NCBI GenBank assembly: GCA_029204225.1
Contig: CM055113.1
Span: 22,267,605 to 22,331,604 of the forward strand
Direction of reading: 5' to 3'
Length of the DNA stretch: 64,000 nucleotides
Source of the DNA: Diphasiastrum complanatum
Taxonomy: Eukaryota; Streptophyta; Lycopodiopsida; Lycopodiales; Lycopodiaceae
Each line of letters opens with the position of its first letter. The stretch's first letter is position 1. A program made the position numbers and the translations under genes. Of this stretch, positions 1-11,258 are shown piece by piece. Under the pieces are notes generated by a model. It saw nothing but the letters and a program-made list of their open reading frames with translations, was not told the DNA's origin and did no database searches.

Positions 1-142
1 GAGGTTCGCATAGGTTTTTATTTGTTCTATGACCAGCATAGGTTGCAGTTATGTTTGAGGAGCACATATAGTGTGGTGTTAACTATTTGAACGGTTCTAT
101 GCTTAGCATAACTACGTAGTTAAATTTTTTTTTGAGGTTACG

Positions 143-1853
143 ATGTCAAGTAGTTCTACCTCTTCTATTCCAGTAGTTGTAACTCAATATGTTGCAACAA
201 GTGCAACATCTTCATCTGACATTCCCAATGAAAGCTTTTTTTATAAAGCCACTCCTGAATCTGAACATATTTTGGTAAATGATGTGGCATCGTCATCATT
301 TACCCGTTCATCATCTGAAATTCCTCAAGCAAGTACTTTTCAAAAGATGACGCTTGTAACTCAGCTTGTATCAAATCTTTTGACTCGTCCTCCTCTTTAG
401 ATACATGCTCGGCACAAGTAGAACATTGTTCTTTTGAACAAGTTGAATCATTGAGTGATGAGTCAAAAGCTTCAATTCACTCAGTTACTGATTCTAGTAA
501 ATCAACAGATCCACGTAAGTCTGTTGATCCGCGACGTTTAAGCTTTTCTCATGTTCGTTGGAGACCTTCTCAAAGTGATGTTCGTCGTGTTAAATCTAAA
601 AGGGCTATATTCGTTGAAAATTTAGAGCCTTCTGACGGTCCAGAACATCCTGGGGTTGGAGCCAGAATTCCCAGTCATGAAATTCCAACACCTTCTCAAC
701 CAGTTCAAGCACCTACTAGTGTCAAAGGTTCAATTTATAGATCAGACTCCAAACAAAAAACAAAATACAAGAGAGACTTGAGATCCTCACCTGATTTAAC
801 GAATCGTCAAAAACAGTTGATTACAAAATCTGAGATTCGAAAGGTACGGAATATTATTTGCTGCTCATCCTGTTGTTTGCAAAAGCTGAGTATTAGAGAA
901 ATTGAAGAATTAAATCAAACTTTTTTTTACGAAGTAAGGATGAGAGAAATTACTATTTGTGTGCAATAGTGAGGCCGGACAAAAATTCATTTTCATATTT
1001 TTTAAATGCTTTGGAGGTTTGTCGCAAAGCTTAGTAAGCAGTTCACACAATCGGAAACTCACGGCTTCAACGAATGCATGCACGACTTTATAAAGACCCA
1101 ACATTACGGAGATTCCGAACTATTTCTCCAGATGCTTTAAATGCAACTGCTTGGCTAAAGCATTTCATAGATCTGCACGGAGAAAAATTGCCTAATTCCT
1201 TATATTTTCTCTTGCCGGATAATTTTACATTAGAAATATTTTTGATGTACAAAGAGTTTGCAAAAACAAAAAATGTTCCCTATTTGAGTTACTCATATTT
1301 TCTTAGAATTTGGAAAAGAGATTTTGGACTGGTAAAGATTCCCAAAAAGTCACGAATGACAGTATGCTCCACTTGCGAGTTGTTAAAGTCTGCAAAACAA
1401 CTTGCAAAGACCAATGACGAGAAAGGTAAATATTAATCAAATTTGTCGTTCATTTTAATACATTTTGTTTTGAAAAAATTTATGTTGCAGTCTTTCTGAA
1501 CACCATTATGTTGCAGTCTTTTTGAACACCATTATGGTATGATCTTTAATTTATTAAATAAGTGAATCATTGTATTTTCAATGAATGCTACAAAAGCTCT
1601 TCAACTGCATAGAGATCAACAAACAGTTGAAAGACAAAAGTTGGCCAAGCATCGAAAGAAATGTTTGGAATGTCCACAAAAATATCTGGGACTTGTTATT
1701 GATGGCATGGATTAGAAGAAAACAATGTTGCCTCATTTTGTCAGAGTGCCCAAAAATTTGAACAAGGCAGATTTTATTCAGGTTCATCTCGTTGGAGCAC
1801 TTGTGTCTATGTGCACTAAGTCTTAATGCCACACATTCATGTGATCTCAACAA
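143..1853 (+). pseudogene. Decayed transposase-like gene (DUF7869-type family)
   Basis: Coding-like stretches in several frames read in the same order as a family of eukaryotic transposon-like proteins. A Ser/Thr-rich N-terminus (143-930) is followed by a Cys cluster (ICCSSCC, about 855-880). Next comes a block ending IPKKSRMTVCSTC at about 1340-1375. After a likely intron (GTAAAT donor at 1426, acceptor near 1580) there is a segment containing LGLVIDGMD at about 1685-1713. The IDGMD block followed by K-K-T-x-L-P-H-F is typical of the RNase H-like core of this family, as I recall it. Frameshifts lie near 375, at the T-run near 925, and near 1040. A TAG follows IDGMD directly. The product cannot be made as one protein. 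The family name is from memory and is the uncertain part; that this is a broken coding region is clear. Similarity stops by about 1853. Confidence 0.5.
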
Positions 1854-2385
1854 AATGGCAAATGAAAACCATCATAATTACTTGTTTAAAGTTCATCCAT
1901 TAAGGCACACAAATGGCCGAAGCACTTTTAGAAGTAAATCATAGACAAAAGAGTGTCTTTAAAGAGAATGATAATGAATGATTGGCATTGTGAAAAATGC
2001 AACAAAAGATTAGCTTGACTGAACCTTGTAAAGATAGACATAGGTGGATCCCACATGTGTGGAGGTTGCTCCCACATGTGAAGAATAAGCCTACTTTTAT
2101 ATCCAGGTCCATTTTTCATCATTAGATTAGACCTTTTATCAAGATTCTATGTGTTGAGTCAACAAATCAAGTTCCTCGGTCTTGTTAGAAGTATGCTTTA
2201 ATTGGACCATAATTGGTTCATATTTATGTTTAGATCTGGGTTTGGATCAAGCAATTTAATGTTTTTATGTGTTAATTAGGTGCCAAAAAGTCATTCTTGT
2301 AGGTCTAATTTGAGATCAAAATGTGATCTTTGAGAGCTTGTGAAGTCCAAAATCTCAATTTTTGTGTATGACCCAATAAACCTAC
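1854..2385. other. Non-coding, no gene seen
   Basis: AT-rich sequence without a credible coding frame. Its right part is probably the 3' LTR of the copia relic next to it. A motif of about 20 bases, aataagcctacttttatat, occurs near 2085 and again, slightly changed, near 2375. Confidence 0.4.
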
Positions 2386-2640
2386 TTTTATATTAACACT
2401 CTCCCTATAGGTAGACATTACTTTTCATCTAGGCTTATACATAGCATCAAAGTCGAAAAACTTTAATTACAAAAATCTTTGACCTATATTTATCAAACTT
2501 TTTTCTAATGAGTGGCTTAATAAAAATATCAACTAGCTGTTCGTCTGACTACAATGAACAACGTATATTTCTTTATTCAACAATCTCTCAAAGTAAATAT
2601 GATTTATTTGATCTAATAAAGTGATATCTTATTACCATTT
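2386..2640 (-). pseudogene. Ty1/copia relic: end of RNase H domain and polypurine tract
   Basis: On the minus strand, frames between 2640 and 2430 read like the end of a copia polyprotein: an I-R-Y-H-F block, then SDEQLVDIFIKPL, then K-F-D-K-Y-R. This matches the conserved copia ending H-[IF]-x-x-R-[YH]-H-F ... E-Q-L-A-D-I-[FL]-T-K-P-L. Stops and a frameshift are present. A purine run, AGGGAGAG, then leads into TGTTAATATAAAAG. That is the expected polypurine tract/3' LTR junction, near 2398. The upstream polyprotein is absent, so this is a truncated and inactive insertion. The family assignment rests on recognised motif order, not on a search. Confidence 0.6.
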
Positions 2641-4954
2641 CAAGGATATGTCTAAGTACTTGATCTTCATGAACAATATGAAATGAAGTGGACATAAACA
2701 TGGGTTGAAGTTTTCATATGAAGTGCACATAAAAGTGGGTTCAATAAGGACCCTAGGCAATTGTCAAATTTGAAATGTACATAGGCATTAAATGAGACAT
2801 GTAGGTGCTATGCCTAGAGCCTTAAGAGTGTTCCTAGTAAGACAACCAAGGCAACAAATGTCCGAGTTTTGTCTTGCAAGTTAACTACAAAAGTCTATGG
2901 CAATGGGACTTGAATTTAGCCTTTAGCTCTTGCTCACCTTAATGTTGTATTCCAAGGTAAAAGCGCCACATATGATTGATTAGCACTGAATTGAATATGA
3001 TTGACAAACTTGTTTATGCAAAGAAGATTTTGAGTCCAAAAATAACCCTCTGGTGATAAGTTTTTCAATATGTCTACACCCTTCTATTCCTAAAATGTAG
3101 TGTTGATAATCCACTTCGCAAACTATTAATTCGATGTTTGTAAGTCAATATATTGATGATTTTTTTTAATATCTGAGCATTGTTTGAATTATGGAGTCAT
3201 ACAATGGCAACCTTCTGAAACATTTTAGTTTTGCAAACTCGATATTTACAAGGCAAAGAGATGAAGATTTTGTAGCTACATGAGTTACTTCATGTGCCAA
3301 AATTTTGATATGATCGTCTACGTGATTCAATTCCCTACAGAGGCCATACAAGGTATTCTTTTGTGTGCTTAACTATTCAATTGTTTGCTAAGAAATTTCA
3401 ACCACATCAATCTATGGATATGCACATCTACATGCCTCATACAAAATGTCAAGTCTTTCCACACGTGCACAAGACGGTTGTGCACAAGATGGTTGTCCTG
3501 ATACTTGGAGGCTATAGATATGAAACTTCACATTGCATAGAGAGGACACTATTGGGGGCTTAGACAAAAAGCTAGGATATTGGCCTACCAAATCAAATTC
3601 AAGACCCGTTCAAATTTGATGGAATTCACACCGAGAAAATGCACTCACAGAGGATGGAAAGTTAGGTTTACAAAATACTTTTTAGGCCCATAAAAATGGC
3701 TTCATTATCTTTAAAAGGATTCTCATCCTCATTTGAAATATCTTTTCATTCATGTGGTACTCCATCCAACCATTTTTCATTTATTATATATTATTAAAAT
3801 ACTATTATTTTAAAAACATCATCAAGCATTCAGTCTAGCTAAAAAACACACACAGTTATCTATCAATCCTTTATACCCTAATCATTTATTAATTCATTCA
3901 ACTCATAGAGAAAAAATATTAATGCAAATGATCATATTCCTAACTCTAAAATTAAGCGCTTTCCAGATCATGATGTTTCAAAGAGCTAGAAGAGACAAGT
4001 GCAAATGAAGATGAGCTTAGCTCATACTTACAAATAACATCAAAAATTAAAAAGGGATGGCAGGAAATGTACAATTGCATTTAGACCTAGACTTATATGA
4101 GTATTAAGACTCATGTGATGACAAAAATGAAACATTGTCTAGAAACCCATGTAATCATGAGAATTAGTCATAAATGTGTCAAAAATCAAGAGCATTTCTA
4201 GTCAATTGTATTCAAGACACAGTCAATTGTATCATTCAGTCTCCCTCCCTCCCTCAAATTGAATTTAAAACATATCTTTTTATATCTCCCATTATCAGAA
4301 TTTAGAGCTGAACATTTAAATTTAAATATCCTAAAGTTTTATAGAGCCTTGGTGACACAAAAGACAAGTTCAAAAGGTAGAAAAAGATTGGCTTGTCTGA
4401 AAGTCATTACTTTATATCACAAAAAATTGCTACTACAAGTCGAAAATTATGGTTAGACTCAAAAGATGAACGTGTAATTTAAGGTGTGATATGAAAGCTT
4501 TCATCTCAATTACATGTAAGAATCAACACATTCATCTTGTATAATTGTGGACATATGAAAACTGGATCTATAATGTGATGTATGCTCTTTGATTCAAACA
4601 ATATTGTTCTACTCCAATGACACCCTAACCAATTACCCTGATGGCCGTGACACAAAAAGCATTCTAGTAGGGAAGGTCTTGGGGAAGTACTCTAAAAGAT
4701 TTACAGGATTATGGTAACCTTGAATACTTGGTTCAGAAATTACTATAGTAGCTAATACGTTAGGGATGCCTAAGACATGATGTGCTTTCTGTTTGGTTTT
4801 ACATTCTAGGGGATGAATTGTTACGTCATCCCAATAGATTTGCAAAAACAAGAATTGTTTCATATATCTATGAGGATCTAGCTCAAGAGAAAAATGTGCA
4901 TGATGTTGAATATTCCACAATATTGTGCCAAAAAAACGTAGAATTAATGAACCG
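2641..4954. other. Intergenic AT-rich DNA, no gene recognised
   Basis: Only short open frames without domain features occur here. No LTR ends or long tandem repeats were noticed. An exact TCCCTCCCTCCCTC run lies near 4242-4256. Confidence 0.4.
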
Positions 4955-5412
4955 TCAGCAGTTCACCACGGTTCTGAGAACTGTACAGTGAACTGTACGG
5001 TTCTTAGTAAATTTTGCCCAGAACCGTGGTGAACCGTACTGATTAATTGAATAATTAATTAATTAATTTTGTTTAGTTTCCCCCCCAAAAATAACCCAAA
5101 AATATGCAAAAAGAAGGCCAAGAAAATCTGTGGAAGTCTGTGAATTCTGTGAAATCATCTGTAAAATCTGTCAATCATCTGTGAAATCATCTGTCAAATC
5201 ATCTGTATCATCGATTCATCTGTCAAATCATTTGTACTGTGTACATCATGTGAAATCTGTCATATCTGTAAAATCTGTGAAATCTGTGAAATTTGGTATT
5301 CACAGATTTCACAGGTGATTTGGTAATTAATGAATTAATCAATTAATTATTTACTTAATTTAAATAGAGGAACCGTGGTACGGTTCCTCCCACGGTTCTG
5401 AGAACCGTGGGT
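4955..5412. repeat. Fold-back block with inverted repeats around a CTGTGAAAT minisatellite
   Basis: A perfect 16-bp inverted repeat (GTTCACCACGGTTCTG at 4961-4976; CAGAACCGTGGTGAAC at 5019-5034) can form a hairpin. The right end holds a 19-bp palindrome, CACGGTTCTGAGAACCGTG, at 5391-5409. Its first 15 bases also occur at 4967-4981. Inside lie matching AATTAATT-rich arms (about 5041-5070 and 5325-5360). Between them is a minisatellite of loosely repeated AATCTGTGAAATC / AATCATCTGT units (about 5125-5310). The nested symmetry suggests a fold-back or MITE-like element. Target duplications were not identified. Confidence 0.55.
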
Positions 5413-6582
5413 TCTATGCAAAAAAAGAGATCTACGAAGTCGCATGCTTTGAAAGTACGCTGCGTGAAGGGGAGTGAGATATATTAGACATGCTCCAACA
5501 TTTCCAAATTTTGCAATGATTTACTACGAATCAAGTTATGAGAAGATATGAAGCTCTAAGAATAGGAGCCTTCAAATGTGAATACAAAACAGATTTGACT
5601 TGACACCAAATCAATGATGCAGAAGTATTTCATGTATTGATCGAGTTCAGCATCAAGCGTCAGAAAAAACACAAAAACCACGTGCACAATCTGACTTGCA
5701 CAAACTTGCACAAACATAAGTATAAACTGCAATAGTTCGATCCAGTGATATTAGCAGCCACTGATTTTATCAAGCAGTAGCAATAAACAGATACTCAATA
5801 TTGGCCGGTTCCAAACATTAACCAGAGACCAAAGAATCCTCCATCACTTTGCTCCTTTACAGCAGTATACAGCTGATTTTCATCTGTGACAAGGTCAAAC
5901 AGATGTTCAAGTTAGGAGCATACGAATAATTGAATTGTGAAAATTATACTTGCTTTGCGGGATCCCATCCTATTTTTGCAATGTCACTTTATACTTATAA
6001 AAAAAGTGCTTCACAAGAAAGATACAAGTGTATGTACTTAAGCCTGTTGAAAGTAAAAAGACAAATATCACCTCAAATCTTGAAATCAAGCAGCACCATA
6101 AAATTTTAGTGGAAAGAAGAAATGCAAAGAACAACAAAGCAACTAAAATTGAGTTTAAGGAAATAAATTCCTGACTGACCCAGCTTTTCACATGGACAGG
6201 GGACGAAGATCATTGAAACCGGTATAATTTTTACCATTTCAAAACCAAATGACAGCTTCTAATCAGTGCCCGCTATGTAGTTTCAGGGAAAAACAACTAA
6301 TTACAAATTGCAGAAAGGCAGCTGAATTCACATAGCTATGCCATGTTTGAGGCTTTGAGCATTCTAACTGTATAATTATCTTCTTAGTGTCAGTACATAC
6401 AACTTTGTGAGATTGCAGAGGCTTATACAGCATCTGCATACAAATGCCTACAGAGCATGGCAATGTGAAAATGTGAACTAGAAGCTTGACAGAAGCAAAT
6501 ATTCGAAATAGTAAATATAGCATCTCGAAGAAATGGTCCATTGGCAGAGCTAAACATTATTACATTTGTACTGGTAAAAGAC
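5413..6582. other. Region downstream of GS1, no other gene seen
   Basis: This lies 3' of the minus-strand glutamine synthetase gene and must include its 3' untranslated region and polyadenylation site. I could not fix a single poly(A) signal. The remaining open frames are short and featureless. Confidence 0.4.
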
Positions 6583-9500
6583 TTACTTTGATGGTTCCCA
6601 AAGAAGTGTTGTTTTTGCAATTAAAGATGTCACAATATATGGATCCATGTTTGAAGCTGGACGTCGGTCCTCAAAATAACCTGTTAACAAGCAACCAATG
6701 CTTGTCAGTGCACCTTCACCAATGTAGCTTGATGCAAGAATAAACCATCTGCAGAATCATCTCCACCATGACATCAGGTTACAAAATGCTGAGCTGATAT
6801 CTGCAACAGAATGTATGAACCTCTGATTCTGATTGAATTCAGCTTGCAAAATTGGCAAATGAAAACCCACCCTTTCCTTCTCGCTCTGTGTCACGCCCAA
6901 CACGAATTGATGCACCACGATTTGCAACACCCTGTATGAATTACAAGGGTAACCCTTAGAGATATGCCTAAAAAATCTACTACCCAAGTTCACCACATAA
7001 ATTTCCCATTTTTGAAGGTGGTTGTCTTGCACTCAAATCAGCAATGACATACCCACGAGAAAGTATGAATATCTGCAGTCTCGTGCCTTCCAGTTAGTCT
7101 CCGTTCATTGCCTTCACCATAAGCTGCAATGTGCTCTTTATGCCGTAATCCCAATTTTTCAATGGCTTTCTTGATAATCTCAAACCCTCCTTCTTCTCGC
7201 ATGGATTTTGTGCTGAATTCAAACAGTGCATTTAAACATTAGCCTGCGTAAAGATGTCAATGGCCAGCCACTTAAAAAGCAAGGAAAATATCACAGACAA
7301 TTCACGAATATCTGTATTGATCTTCCAGTTACCTGTAGTTCGTGTGAGCACCTGCTCCATTCCAATCTCCCTGAAAACAACAGCTCCATGTCAGAAGTAA
7401 AAATCAGCTGCTAAAGCATCGGATATGTGAACTAGAAATCAGGAAAGATGCTAACCTGAATTGGCTTAGGGTCAAATGTTACAACAACTCCAGCAATTTC
7501 TGTTATCCTCTGCACCATGCCCGACGAATAGGAAGGAATTAAGGCTTCCTCTTGAAAGATCAGATCTAACTAACTATTTGTAATTACACCAATTGAGTGA
7601 GCTGACAACGATAATCACCTCGAGAATGTAGCGAGCTGCCCACAGCTGATCTCCAGAAGAGATGCCTACACATGGACCTACTTGAAATTCCCACTGTAGT
7701 GCCAATTTATTTGGCATTAGGATCAAAGAATATGCACTTGATAATTTCTTAATGCAATGTCTATCTACAAATTTGAAACGAAAGTCAAAAAAATAGGAAG
7801 AATTCTGTAAAGAAAAATTGTTGCTGTCTTATTTCAGAAAGAGCAATATGATTACCTGACCAGGCATAACTTCCCCATTGATACCACTAATCTTAATGCC
7901 AGCATAAATGCATGCCTTGTAGTGGGCATTCACAATATCACGACCCCATGCTTTGTCTGCCCCAGTTCCACAGTAGTAGGGCCCCTGAAAAGCACCTAAA
8001 ATTGTAGATTTCTCTGTGTATGGTAATGGGAATGTAGATGAACTATTCCTTTTGTAGAAAATTTACCCAGCAGCAGTAGAAAATGCTCACCTGAGGTCCC
8101 GGATATCCATTAATTGGCCATCCAAGAGGCCACTTGACATCTTTCTGAAGGAGAGTGTATTCTTGCTCAATTCCAAACCTGAAGTAAACAAAAATACATG
8201 AATTTGCATATTTGCTGATTCCAAAATAGCAAAATTCGAATTCATCATTCGTTGCACACAAAGTCTCACCATGGTTCCTCATCAGCAACTTTCTTTTCGC
8301 TGAAGATCTTTGCTGCTTCAAAACGTTTGTTGGTGGGAATGGGCTCCCCAGCAGGCGTATATGTATCACAAATCACCTGATTGGAAATTAGAAAATTTGA
8401 CTCTGAGGTAATCAATAATCAGAGACTTTACCTCAGGCACCCAAATCCATACATTGGCATGAGTGGTAAGATGCAACCAGAAAACTATTCCTCATTCTCA
8501 GAAGGGAAATGTCAAAATCAACCCTTTGGCTCCATGAGGAGATCAGGCATCTTGAGGCTCCTCATCCGACCACTTTAGTTATTATAGCATTTCCTTATTT
8601 TACTCAAAAGGTTGCTTTCATATTCTTCAAGCCTCTGGAAAACTTGAATAGGTCTTTTCTAAGATTCAAACGTCTAGAATCAACTTCATGAATAAAAACT
8701 TGAAATGGATTAATATCTAGCATAAAGTCAAGAGTAAAATGCATTAAACCAATGACAGATTCTCACCAGAATATTGTGTCCCCTTCTGAAAGGATCCTTG
8801 AAAATAGCCTGAGGACTGCAAAGAATCAAAACATATCAAATAAAACTTCCATTCTGGCGGCTTGATTATCCATGTACCCTTTCCGATCCTACCCACAAAA
8901 AAAAGTTCTATATCATAGCCACACAAGAAAACTTTATAGCTGGTGTAGGTGACGTGCTGGATTCTGTGATAATAAAATGTACGTACTAGATAATCACTTC
9001 ACTGTCTTGTCCAGGAGCCTGCCCTGTACTTGATCCATCGAAATTCCAGTTTGGCAGATCTTTGACGTGCTTCACAGGACCGGGAAGGGTCTGAACAAAG
9101 GCACATAGAGCAACCCATCAGCTTTGACTAAAGTATTGCACTCTTTATTCCAAAACTGACTTCAGCCTAGAGTTAAAGACCACCAAAGGCCACTAGCTAA
9201 ATCTAGTTTCATGAACCCTTGAAAGTGACAACTCACTCTTGCTTTGCTGCGGATGTCCATGCCAGATCCTCCGATCCTGATTCAAAAGGAATCACATATC
9301 AAGCGTTAGTACTGCTATCGCAAAGAGAACATGTCTTCGTTCAACCAAATCGAAGATTGACTGAGCCGGTTAGAAGCTCTGACAAAGAATGAGAGCAAAC
9401 TAGACATTCTTCTTCGAATGAACTGCAATAGATTTCTGAAGTGACACATGAGTAGGCTGCAATGACCAAGAGTAAGAAACTTAGACATTTCTTCTTCCAA

Positions 9501-9844
9501 TAAACTGGAATCGATTCACATCAGGAGGCTAAAATGGCCGAGAGTAGGACAAGACGACTGCTTCTGCAGGCTATCATTAATGATAAAGAAAGCGCAATTC
9601 CTGTAGAATTTCGTAACCAATGATCCAGAAAACCACCAGATCTAAGACCACACAACCAAGCACGAAGTCCAGTGCCATGCGCTAGCCTGTGCGGAAATTG
9701 CAACCTTGCATACGAGCACTCATAAGAAACCCAAACTGCACAAGAACAAAACCCACAAACAAGCGGCATAACTGACCAGATATACTCGGCAATAATCTCT
9801 TTCTCGTCAAGATCCAGGTTGAGCAGATCAGTGAGGAGCGACAT
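6583..9844 (-). CDS. GS1: Cytosolic glutamine synthetase GS1, 13 exons, intact
   Basis: The enzyme catalyses ATP-dependent formation of glutamine from glutamate and ammonium, the entry step of nitrogen assimilation in the cytosol. Exons on the minus strand, in coding order: 9844-9777, 9276-9237, 9090-8987, 8815-8767, 8376-8270, 8178-8091, 7984-7856, 7693-7619, 7509-7456, 7370-7333, 7212-7053, 6931-6871, 6680-6583. All introns are GT-AG and all junctions keep frame. The total is 1071 nt, or 356 residues, the normal GS1 length. Landmarks in order: [26 protein letters not shown]; the metal-binding [75 protein letters not shown]. No transit peptide precedes MSLLTDLL, so the product is the cytosolic rather than the plastid form. 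The start is the first Met, at the family's usual position. The sequence ends LLWEPSK. No stop or frameshift was found. The N-terminal linker is about three residues shorter than in many GS1 proteins. Confidence 0.95.
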
Positions 9845-10040
9845 CTTGCCGACCCGCTAAGCTTCAAAATCGATCTGTGCGCACAAGCAGGAGCAGCAAG
9901 GATTGTCAGAAACACCACAGCGAAGCTATGGCGAGGCGAGATGGAGGGGCAGGAGGATAGAGCGAGCCAGCGATGGCGATGGCGAGAGAAGAGAGAAAGG
10001 AGGAGAAGGAATGGAAGAGAAATGGGATAGCAGCTGGCTT

Positions 10041-10047
10041 CTATATG
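10041..10047 (-). promoter_or_regulatory. Likely TATA box of GS1
   Basis: The minus strand reads CCATATAGAAG here, about 200 bp upstream of the GS1 start codon. This implies a transcription start near 10010-10015 and a 5' untranslated region of about 170 nt. The surrounding 9.85-10.25 kb is clearly richer in G+C than the flanks, as expected of a genic promoter. The box is a weak match to TATAWAW, so the call is tentative. Confidence 0.4.
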
Positions 10048-10060
10048 GACGGAGAGAAAA

Positions 10061-10080
10061 GGGGTGGGGGCGGGGGGGGG
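10061..10080 (+). promoter_or_regulatory. G-run with G-quadruplex potential in the GS1 promoter
   Basis: The plus strand reads GGGGTGGGGGCGGGGGGGGG, three adjoining G-runs, the last nine long. It could fold as a G-quadruplex on the strand opposite the GS1 coding strand. It sits just upstream of the presumed TATA box. A regulatory role is inference only. Confidence 0.4.
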
Positions 10081-10271
10081 CTACCGCCTCCACAACCGGA
10101 AGCGCCTCCTCAAAAGCCCTGCAAGTGGCGATGGGTTGACCAGCGACCCTTCAAAGTGACGTCAGCGACCCTGCAAGCGATAAGCAAAGTGTGTATCTAA
10201 TTCGCGTAGACCAACCCAATGGCGTCTGCATTGGGCCTAAGGACCCCCTCCCTTAATTTGACACTTTCAAG

Positions 10272-10455
10272 AGGTGGATTTTTTCGCCGTCCTTCTCCTC
10301 TTTTGAGCCTCTAAAAAACTCCCTCGATTTGGCAGCTCCACAGGACTTTTTTGCCGTCCTTCCCCTTCTTTGGACCACTAACAATATCTTTATCTGGCAG
10401 CTTTCGTGAGCATTTTTTCGCCGTCCTTTCCCTTAATTTGGCACCTCTGGAAATC
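10272..10455. repeat. Three degenerate copies of a ~60-bp repeat
   Basis: The motif TTTTT(C)GCCGTCCTT(C/T)(C/T)CC recurs near 10278, 10349 and 10417. Each copy is flanked by similar TTTGGCA(G/C)C and CTTTTG / CTTTGG stretches. It lies about 430 bp upstream of the GS1 start codon, on the distal side of the promoter. Confidence 0.55.
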
Positions 10456-10775
10456 CTTTGATCTCGCACCTTCAAAATGGCTTCTTCTGGACGTCTCATG
10501 GGGCTATGTGCAACGACTATTTCCAAGATGACCAACCCGACCTATTTTAGGTGATGGACGTGATGGATCTTGGACCTCGGAGAAGCATCAAGAAGGATTT
10601 GGGGACTCACGATCCTACACACCGTGTTTTTCTTTCATTAGAATAGCCTTAAGGGCCTCCTTTCGATATGGGGTAGCATAGGAAGGCTTTTCAAGAGTGA
10701 GGGACCTTGCCCAAGAGCAAAGTGCCTAAAGAACTTTTCGGGGCCTCACCCTACTTTTTTCTTTTTGATTGAGAC

Positions 10776-10847
10776 GTCTTTACAAGCCCTTGTTGTCATG
10801 AATGGGGTTTTGTCTTTACAAGCCCTTGTTGTCATGAATGGGGTTTT
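10776..10847. repeat. Perfect tandem duplication of 36 bp
   Basis: Two adjacent identical units start at 10776 and 10812, each beginning GTCTTTACAAGCCC and ending ATGGGGTTTT. Perfect identity suggests a recent slippage or unequal-exchange event. Confidence 0.9.
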
Positions 10848-10890
10848 GTGCTCTAGAGATAAGAGGATGACAACTCCACCACACAACGGA

Positions 10891-11258
10891 CTCCAAAATG
10901 AATAGTTGCCTAGAGACAATAGTAAGTAGAAAGATAAGTTTATTTTCTTTTTGTAGTTTGGTTGTGCACTAAGAAAATATCTGAAAACAAAAACTCGATC
11001 ACACAAAGGCCAAGGTTACTTTATTTTTGTAGTTTGGGTGTGCACTAAGAAAAAATCTAAAAACGCCTCCAAAATGAATGGTTGCCTAGAGACAATAGTA
11101 AGTAGAAAGATAAGGTTAGTTACTTTCTTTTTGTAGTTTGGCTGTGCACTAAAACTCAATCGCACAAAAGCCTCCAAATGAATATTTGCCTAGAGACAAT
11201 AGTAAGTAGACAGATAAGGTTACTTTCTTTTTGTACTTTTGGTTGTGCACAAAAAAAA
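10891..11258. repeat. Tandem repeat of ~100-175 bp, three copies plus a partial one
   Basis: Each unit contains CCAAAATGAAT(A/G)(G)TTGCC, TAGAGACAATAGTAAGTAG and CTTTTTGTAGTTTGGYTGTGC. Copies begin near 10891, 11067 and 11171, and a partial copy of the second half lies near 11012-11052. There is no coding potential. Flanking unit identity is high, about 90% by eye. Confidence 0.75.

Noticed and set aside
5130-5318. VKSSVKS-type repeat peptide
   Set aside because: It reflects the CTGTGAAAT minisatellite inside the fold-back block.
6583-9844. Plastid (GS2) isoform of glutamine synthetase
   Set aside because: No N-terminal transit peptide and no C-terminal extension; the start at MSLLTDLL fits the cytosolic form.
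9903-10200. Arg/Glu/Gly-rich open frames overlapping the GS1 promoter
   Set aside because: They are overlapping frames in a G+C-rich tract, antisense to the GS1 leader, without a domain.
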